From Hypholoma sublateritium FD-334 SS-4 (Eukaryota > Basidiomycota > Agaricomycetes > Agaricales > Strophariaceae): 64,000 nucleotides of DNA. The notes under the pieces are model-generated. The model did not search any database, was not told the DNA's origin, and worked only from the letters and a program-made list of their open reading frames with translations. Positions 58,693 through 64,000 of this stretch are shown here, piece after piece; position 1 is the first letter of the stretch, and each line of letters opens with the position of its first letter. The position numbers and the translations under genes are program-made. Location of the stretch: the NCBI GenBank assembly GCA_000827495.1, contig KN817544.1, forward strand, positions 124,001 through 188,000, in the 5' to 3' direction.

Positions 58693-59104
58693 TTATACGG
58701 CGCCTACTGCGCGAGTTACAATTTGAAACATCCCGCATCCCGCATTACCAAAGGAACCGAATGGCTGGACCGAAAATTAGACATCAGAGTCATACAAAAA
58801 AAGCAGCCGTAACTAGTAGTAGCTCCGCATCTTTTCCTGACTCCTTCAAGTTGTCAACTCAGGGTCTAGCCGTGAACATGACTCGGAGGATGATGCGCTG
58901 CGGTCTTTGCGCCCGGCATTCTCCCAGCTGACCAGAGAGCAAGGGCGGTGGAGTAACATATGTTATTCCTGGTGTAGAATACCTATACAGTATGTCAAAT
59001 TCCTTCTTCTCGTCCCATTGGAGTACATGTCCGCTCGTTTTCCCCAACACTAGAGCTGGGGATGTATACCAGTGACTGCTGGATTTATAGATAGAGGGGC
59101 GAGC

Positions 59105-59316
59105 ATCACGAGGCTGAGGGTCTTCAACACCAGTGATGCCGATGAGCGTTAGCTCGCAACAGAGGCTCTCGAGTGGAACCTAAAGATGGTAATGAGTATA
59201 TAAAGAGAATTTTAGTTATAGAAATGCTGACATCGCCTTCAGAGTTAAGAGATGACCCTGCAGGGGGCCATGTGGGCAGATCGCGATAGCACAGAGCAAC
59301 GGTACGCAGAGTTTGG
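59105..59316 (-). pseudogene. Fragment of a P-type Ca2+-ATPase (PMC1/P2B-like)
   Basis: Reading on the minus strand: QTLRTVALCYRDLPTWPPAG, SSLNSEGD, then a GT-AG intron and VPLESLCCELTLIGITGVED ending at P. In P2B calcium pumps the phosphorylation/nucleotide-binding region carries ALRTI.LCYRDF followed by LTLIGI.GIEDPLR just before the hinge. Both blocks, their order and the intervening intron match. The family sequence stops after EDP; neither the upstream phosphorylation site DKTGT nor the downstream TGDN segment is present. It is a two-exon slice of a much longer gene. Confidence 0.6.
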
Positions 59317-59332
59317 GGTACGCAGAGTTTGG
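59301..59332 (-). repeat. Perfect 16-bp tandem duplication at a fragment junction
   Basis: GGTACGCAGAGTTTGG occurs at 59301-59316 and again at 59317-59332 with no mismatch. It sits exactly between the Ca2+-ATPase-like block and the LGYTLLKYRLGRHNFF block. Confidence 0.85.
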
Positions 59333-59430
59333 TTTGCAGCGCAAGTTCTCGAAGAGAGCCGCGAAGAAATTGTGCCGCCCGAGCCGGTATTTAAGCAGCG
59401 TGTACCCGAGGTTGTCGATACCGGGAAAGA
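59332..59430 (-). pseudogene. Coding-like fragment, possibly a GT2-type glycosyltransferase
   Basis: The frame reads VFPGIDNLGYTLLKYRLGRH and NFFAALFENL with strongly GC-ending codons. The pattern N.GYTLL.YR.GR..FF.AL.EN resembles the C-terminal membrane part of fungal family 2 glycosyltransferases, from memory of the family; it is too short to be sure. Confidence 0.35.
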
Positions 59431-60009
59431 CGGCCGTAGAATCTCAGTGCGGCGCACGCAGCTGGCCAACTCACAGTACTAGGGCATGTCTTAAACTCGT
59501 AAATGAGCAATGCATACAGAAGGAGAAGGAGAAAGTAATGTACTCACAAGACATCATGCCGACCTTGTAGTGCAGCTGTGCAAAGGACCACACAAACCCA
59601 CGCAGCTCAGCAAGCAAGCGCCGTTGCGGCATTTTTGGGTACCGGAGGGGCGGCGGCGCAAGGTCAGCCACGTAGGCAGGACTTCGTAGCACAGATGGGC
59701 GGCAGGGGCGGAAGCGGCAGAGATCGGCGGAGGCATCGAGCAACACATGGGGGCGGGGCTCAAGCAGTCCTTGTACCCCGGCGTGGTCACAAGGTGCCCG
59801 AACTTCTTGGCGAGCAGCGCAATCGGCGCTGTCTTTTCCGTGTAAAACATTGCCGGCGGCGATACGGCGTCAGACACACAGGCGTCGTGGTCTTGGCTCG
59901 TCGCTTGTCGTCTGCCTCGATGAAAGCAGGACTTGGGAGAGTCCGGCAGAAACAACACGAGGAGCTTGAGCCGGGGGCCTTGATCACAGGTGGAGGAGCA
60001 GAGCAAACT

Positions 60010-60179
60010 TGTCGGATGGTATGTACAATGTCGCGGCGCACGTCAGTGAGCTTGCACATATGGTCTTCGGAGATTGGCGGGCGGCGGGTGGTGAAGATAC
60101 TGTCCGAGGGTATAGGTTGGAGGTTGGCAGTGAAGTCGCGTAGAATTAGAATTTGCGCGTCGATATGGGCGGTTGCATA
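60010..60179 (-). pseudogene. Fragment of an Opi1-like transcriptional regulator
   Basis: After a plausible acceptor (TTTTAG at the 60180 side) the frame reads YATAHIDAQILILRDFTANL, QPIPSDSIFTTRRPP and ISEDHMCKLTDVRRDIVHTI, then RQV. Opi1-family proteins carry a segment of the type LTDVRRDIV.TIRQVVDVVSKYAG. The match ends abruptly at RQV, where unrelated sequence begins, so only one exon-sized piece is present. Confidence 0.5.
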
Positions 60180-60180
60180 C

Positions 60181-61348
60181 TAAAATGATCACCGGATTAT
60201 TCATTCTATCAAAGTAGTAAAATTATAAGTGGACGAACTGGGAGCCATCGAAGACAACATTTGAGTCGTCGCATACTTTCCTCACTTAGTGCTGCGCTGT
60301 ACCTCTCCAATGTCGGCTGACATATTGTTGGCGTTCTTCTCGGCGTTCATTCGCTTGATCGTCGTCGTCAATGGCCGTTCCGTCCAAGGTTTTCGACTGC
60401 AGTTTTGTCGATTCACCTGTGGCTGAGGAGTTCAGCTCCAAGGTCCGGCGTAGCCAAGACGAGTGCTGTCCCCTCCGACCAGCAGGTGGGGCATGAACGT
60501 GGACCATCTACATGTTGTGCATGCTAGCATCCACCGCGTCGCCTGTCGGTAAGACGTCACGAGCGGATATTTGCATTTGCAACACATGCGAGGTCCACAG
60601 GCGCGGAGCTCTTCAAGCCCTTGTTTGGAGAAGTTCCAAAGTGGATGCGGCGGCTCGACGTCGGACGAGGACCCCCCCAGACAGAGTACCGCCTGGCCTG
60701 TCGAATCGTTTGCACCTCGTCGTATCAAACTCCGTGCATCCGACGAAAATGGGCGCGGCCTGTCCGAGCGCATCCGCGCTGGCGAAGGCGATACCGCATT
60801 GGCACCGAGGTCGGGCCACTGCGTGCTCGTGGTATGCTCGAGCGCACTGTGTCACCAAGTGCAGCCTCGGTGTTTGCGGGCAATGGCGATGGTGGTGGTG
60901 GCGACGGCGGGCGGCGAGCGAAGGGCTGGGATATGGAGGACGGCCAGTGAAATGATGGCGCCTAGGGGCCGAGAAACGACCGCGAACGCTGAAGCGTTGA
61001 AGCGGCGTGGGTGGGCGTGGGTTTGCACCGAGAGTCCTACTCGGGTCTTCAGTCGCGCACAGGAAACGAGGGCGCGAGCTATGTCCGAGCGCGTGAGGCC
61101 GCTGGCCTTCGCCTTGAACGCCTTGAACTTTTTCCTGTACGTCTGGGTGGTGCTCCAGGAAGTGGACGAAATGAGCGCGCACGTCAATACTAAGCGCGTG
61201 TCTTCCGCTGACATACAACGGTCCCGCGGCTCCAAAGACATCGACACGCGCTAGGCAGACAGCGCAGATGCGCAGCGAGGTGTCGGCAGGAGCCTTCGCA
61301 GCTGTTTTCGGCGGTGTGCATGGGTGCTGGATCAAACGGCGCCGTAAA
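60181..61348. other. GC-rich continuation of the mosaic, no gene assigned
   Basis: Long open frames exist on both strands here (for example 60571-61254 + and 60613-61386 -), as expected from high GC content. None shows a recognisable domain and no convincing splice structure was found. It may contain more captured fragments. Confidence 0.35.
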
Positions 61349-61475
61349 TGCGAAGTTGAAGTGGGATTACCGAAGTTGATTGCCAAGTTGAAGAAGGGTT
61401 GGCGAAGTTGAAGTCATGAAATTGAAATTCCAAAGTTCGATTTTCAAAATGTACTGATATCTCGAAACTTGAAAG
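61349..61475 (+). repeat. Iterated AAGTTGAA motifs
   Basis: (G/C)(C/G)AAGTTGA(A/T) occurs at about 61349, 61371, 61383 and 61402, with weaker forms GAAATTGAAA, CAAAGTTCG and GAAACTTGAAAG at about 61419, 61430 and 61463. The inverse TTCAACTT lies at about 61516. The block sits at the right edge of the GC-rich mosaic, like subterminal motifs of some DNA transposons, but no terminal inverted repeats were found. Confidence 0.5.
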
Positions 61476-61676
61476 CGCGTCACGGTAACATGTGACTCCA
61501 CGTGGTAGTAATCTATTTCAACTTTTTGCGGTGCTGCACACTTACTGTTCACCGTGACTGATTGTTGGACTTCAAATATTGAGTACTCCCTTCTGCGGCG
61601 CTCCTGCTCGCCAGAGCAATGCTTAGACTCTGAAAAGCCGCGCCCTACCGCCATACCGGAAGTATCGTCCGAAAGC

Positions 61677-62552
61677 ATGGTCGCACATGGGGCTCAGAGG
61701 CATCCGGCGCTTATGGGGCTCCTAGGAGACATTTTAGAGCTTACGGACTCTGAAGACCCGATGGAATTGACGGATTCCGAGGAGGTCATAGAGCTCACCG
61801 ACGCTGAGGACTNGGATCAGGCCCCATCAACTCGAAAGCGCTCAGGCTTGGGAGTTAAAGCCAAAAATGCAAACTCATTGAAGACAAAAGGAATCAGGCT
61901 TCCTGTGAGTCTTAATTTTCAGATGATATTAGCTGCCAACATCTCTTTCCTTAATTTTTATTCAAAGGTCCGTAGCCATGAATGTGCAATGGAAGCAGCC
62001 ATCAAAGAGCTCGCCGGCNTCGTGAAAGGTCTTGCCGAAGAAACAGTTGGGCTGAGGGAAGCAGTTGGTAAAGTAGTCGAGCAAAACAATCGGACAAATA
62101 AGATGATCAAGGTGAGTTCAGGTTCTGGTTGGACNTAGACGNGGTACTGAAATCTTCAACCTTCCTAGGACCTGTCAGAAAACTGCATGACCTGTCCTGC
62201 CTGTTTTGAAACCATGCGGTCCCCACATACGTGAGTTCACTGGCCCNGTCTGCGTTTCCTAGGCTNAAAACTTCTTTCCACTAGCCTACACCCCTGTGGG
62301 CATACGCTATGTCAGACNTGTCTGACACAGTGGTTCTGGCAGGCCCGGCAAAAAGGCATAGAGAAATCGTCCCGACCTGTATATGGCTGTCCTTATTGCA
62401 GACAGATCATCCGAGGCGCTCCGACAAGGGTCCTGGCCATGAAGGATCTGTCNGAGCTTTTTGCAACTTTCAATGGTGAAGCGATTCCCCAACAACCTCT
62501 GGGNNCAAGCTCGTATAATCCCTGGTTGCTATTCTTCCCACCACCCTCCTGA
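61677..62552 (+). CDS. RING-finger (C3HC4) protein with acidic LTDSE repeats
   Basis: Probable ubiquitin ligase of a type common in Agaricomycetes. The start MVAHGAQRHPALMGLLGDIL is followed by three near-repeats LELTDSEDPM, ELTDSEEVI and ELTDAED. Then come a basic stretch, a coiled coil (MEAAIKELAG, LAEETVGLREAVGKVVEQNN) and the RING: NCMTCPACFETMRSPHT continues across an intron to LHPCGHTLCQTCLTQWFW, and VYGCPYCRQIIRG completes the cross-brace cysteines and histidine. It ends LLFFPPPS, stop 62550-62552. The product reads well in spite of ambiguous bases at 61813, 62019, 62135, 62142, 62247, 62266, 62318, 62453 and 62504-62505, so the Ns are sequencing uncertainty rather than mutations. Confidence 0.75.
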
Positions 62553-62989
62553 AATGTTATATAACCTCNCTTTCTTNGTAAATTTCTTGTACCTGTTTTG
62601 CCAATAANTTACTGAAGATATCAAAACCCAATGCCCAACTTAGTTACATTTCATTGGTAAGGAGATACATGGCTCGTGGACATCAATCATGAAGACCGGA
62701 GAGTGGGGCGGGGAAGGCGACCCCGCTGTTTCCCCTCATCCCCTCAGGCGACCCTTGTCTCCATACGCTGCATTAGATGTGCCATCCATCGCTATCATCA
62801 TCAGCGATCGCATTGGCTTCACGGCTTGGCGGTGTCGTCGTCGTCAGCATGGTAGTGGAAAGTAAGCACAGCCACCATCAAGAGCGCTGATAATTCCTTA
62901 ACGCTGTCTCAACGCAATCTCAACGACTAAAAATAGTTATACCCAACTGTAAGGCTATTAATAAACTAGGTAGTTCCGGTATACGACAT
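62553..62989. other. Intergenic between convergent genes
   Basis: Three more ambiguous bases at 62569, 62577 and 62608, then a GC-rich patch (62690-62870) with TCATCATCAGC and GTCGTCGTCGTC short repeats. No gene seen. Confidence 0.4.
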
Positions 62990-63800
62990 AGTTAAATGAG
63001 ACCGAAGCAAGGTGGAAGATGGATAATAGGACAGCAGACGATTGGATGCAGGTGCCTTACAAAGCCTGATAAGTGGTTGATTCCCCTGTGAGATGATGAT
63101 ACTCACCGACATAGCATAGCACCAGGAAGCGGCTTGTCTTGACACTCCTGAGTTATGAGGTATGCTCCCCACAAAATAGAGCATCATCTCCAACATGAGA
63201 ATGCGGCCCTGCCAAAACCGGAGCTCTGACCCTATTGTTTCAAGCCAATTAGGCAAGATTTTCACGCTAGACTCCAAGCCCTCTGTGAATTGGTCAATAA
63301 TTACGGCAGGACTACTCCAGTAGTGCATCAAGAAGTTGGTAGTTTGTGGTACACGGATTTGGAGGGTCAATGTGAATACTCTTGAGGATGGTGGAGTAAC
63401 AACGAATCTCTGGCAAACGTTGGAGTCAGTGACTAGTGACTCCGGGAGATCCAGGTATACACTCACCTCTTTGCAACTCACTAAGATATTGAAGATACAT
63501 TCCACATCATCCTGCCATGATGCATATTCGCCAGACGCGCCAAAGCTATATGGGTTTGTGGTAGGCGCCTTGGTATGCTTCTTCTCAACCTTGATCCACT
63601 CATCGATGGTGCCTGGGATTTTGTGCTTTATGCGGTATGCAATTTTATCATCGTAGGACATCCGTCTACAATGGCTGTGAATGAGTGGGTAGAAATCGTC
63701 ATTGCAGAGGCTTTTGTACATGTAGGAGAGATAGTTCAGCGGGAAAAAGAGACTCTGGCCTGGTTCATGGTCTGACCAGTGACAGGGCGACCAGTTCTTA
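62990..63800 (-). CDS. Unassigned gene, probably extending beyond one exon
   Basis: The minus strand reads WSDHEPGQSLFFPLNYLSYM, YKSLCNDDFYPLIHSHCRRM, SYDDKIAYRIKHKIPGTIDE, WIKVEKKHTK and SGEYASWQDDVECIFNIL, then a plausible donor (GTGAGT). Further on the frame continues with NFLMHYWSSPAVIIDQFTEG, LESSVKILPNWLETIGSELR and FWQGRILMLEMMLYFVGSIP. Composition is protein-like, with regular W, Y and charged residues, but I recognise no family. The start could lie upstream of 63800 and the end is uncertain, because several introns seem to be present. Coordinates are approximate. Confidence 0.4.
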
Positions 63801-64000
63801 TTACACCTATGTTTGACTCATGCATACTGACTACTGAGCCGTCTTGAGAAGTTCTGAAACATTAGAGAATGATGCGCACTGCGCAGCCTAGCGAGGAGCA
63901 GGGGCAATCCACCAAATTTGATCACTTGACTCGGACTGGGACTCGGAAGCGAATCTCAGTGACTAGTTGATCAAGGTGAGTGGGACAGCGGACTGACTCG

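Larger units (their letters stand above)
58860..60180 (-). pseudogene. GC-rich mosaic of gene fragments
   Basis: Several coding-like blocks from apparently different genes lie side by side on the minus strand with no single frame joining them. Going along the minus strand: an Opi1-like block (60010-60179), a block with MFYTEKTAPIALLAKKFGHL (about 59755-59850), a block with RYPKMPQRRLLAELRGFVW (about 59525-59680), a block with GIDNLGYTLLKYRLGRHNFF (59332-59430) and a Ca2+-ATPase-like block (59105-59316). Composition is clearly GC-richer than the AT-rich flanks. Neither a complete gene nor transposon proteins were seen. Individual better-recognised pieces are listed separately. Confidence 0.55.

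Noticed and set aside
60571..61254. 227-codon plus-strand frame in the GC-rich island
   Set aside because: No motif, and frames of similar length exist on both strands, as expected from GC content; the recognisable fragments nearby are on the minus strand.
1..64000. tRNA, rRNA, CRISPR or bacterial-type operon features
   Set aside because: Scanned by eye for B-box (GGTTCGANTCC), rRNA cores and regularly spaced perfect repeats; none convincing. A covariance search would be needed to exclude divergent ncRNAs.

Overview
The window is nuclear DNA from a filamentous basidiomycete, most likely an Agaricomycete and possibly a polypore. The reasons are densely split genes with introns of about 50-60 nt, a DUF6698 gene (a family I know almost only from Agaricomycetes), a polyporopepsin-like aspartic protease, a GH27 alpha-galactosidase with a C-terminal extension, and single-copy fungal housekeeping genes in every orientation. 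There are no operons, no CRISPR array and no tRNA or rRNA gene that I could recognise. Most genes were assembled by eye across introns: frames and conserved motifs are strong evidence, individual splice sites less so.

Layout. 1-603: 3' end of a Q-rich protein. 1762-3301 (-): class I sirtuin (Hst2/SIRT2). 4053-6333 (-): secreted S28 serine peptidase. 7774-10691 (-): AMPK/Snf1 beta subunit (Gal83 type). 11766-15276 (+): Rad4/XPC. 15277-17575: gene-free, with degenerate copies of the rad4 3' end and then microsatellites. 17576-19228 (-): PAS protein, divergent from 19404-20767 (+): Trm61. 22435-25096 (-): alpha-galactosidase. 25773-26864 (+): methylthioribulose-1-phosphate dehydratase. 27211-31131 (+): RecQ helicase, convergent with 31223-32476 (-): Nta1 amidase. 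32988-34749 (-): Ste7-type MAPKK. 36079-37923 (-): DUF2235 hydrolase. 38949-42054 (-): AMP deaminase. 42461-43834 (-): Orc6. 44266-45889 (-) and 46577-47394 (+): two unassigned genes. 50104-52002 (+): A1 protease, convergent with 52181-53756 (-): Ebp2. 54315-55366 (-): unnamed secreted family. 57042-58692 (-): DUF6698. 61677-62552 (+): RING-finger protein. About 62990-63800 (-): unassigned.

How the genes relate. The first 55 kb is a core-chromosome mix: nutrient signalling (Snf1 beta subunit, MAPKK), nucleotide and methionine salvage (AMP deaminase, MtnB), genome maintenance (Rad4, RecQ, Orc6, sirtuin), RNA and ribosome work (Trm61, Ebp2) and secreted hydrolases (S28, GH27). No pathway is clustered. 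From about 55.8 kb the character changes to an accessory region with three main structures. A satellite-like array (55884-56790) is built of about 120-bp monomers in a three-monomer higher-order repeat. A GC-rich island (58.85-61.3 kb) packs fragments of unrelated genes side by side, including an Opi1-like block and a P-type Ca2+-ATPase block. After it come short iterated AAGTTGA motifs and a RING gene whose sequence carries many ambiguous bases.

Best candidates for something undescribed: the higher-order repeat, the gene-fragment mosaic, the serial decay copies of the rad4 3' end, and very short exons (8-19 nt) in at least four genes, two of them followed by GC-AG introns.
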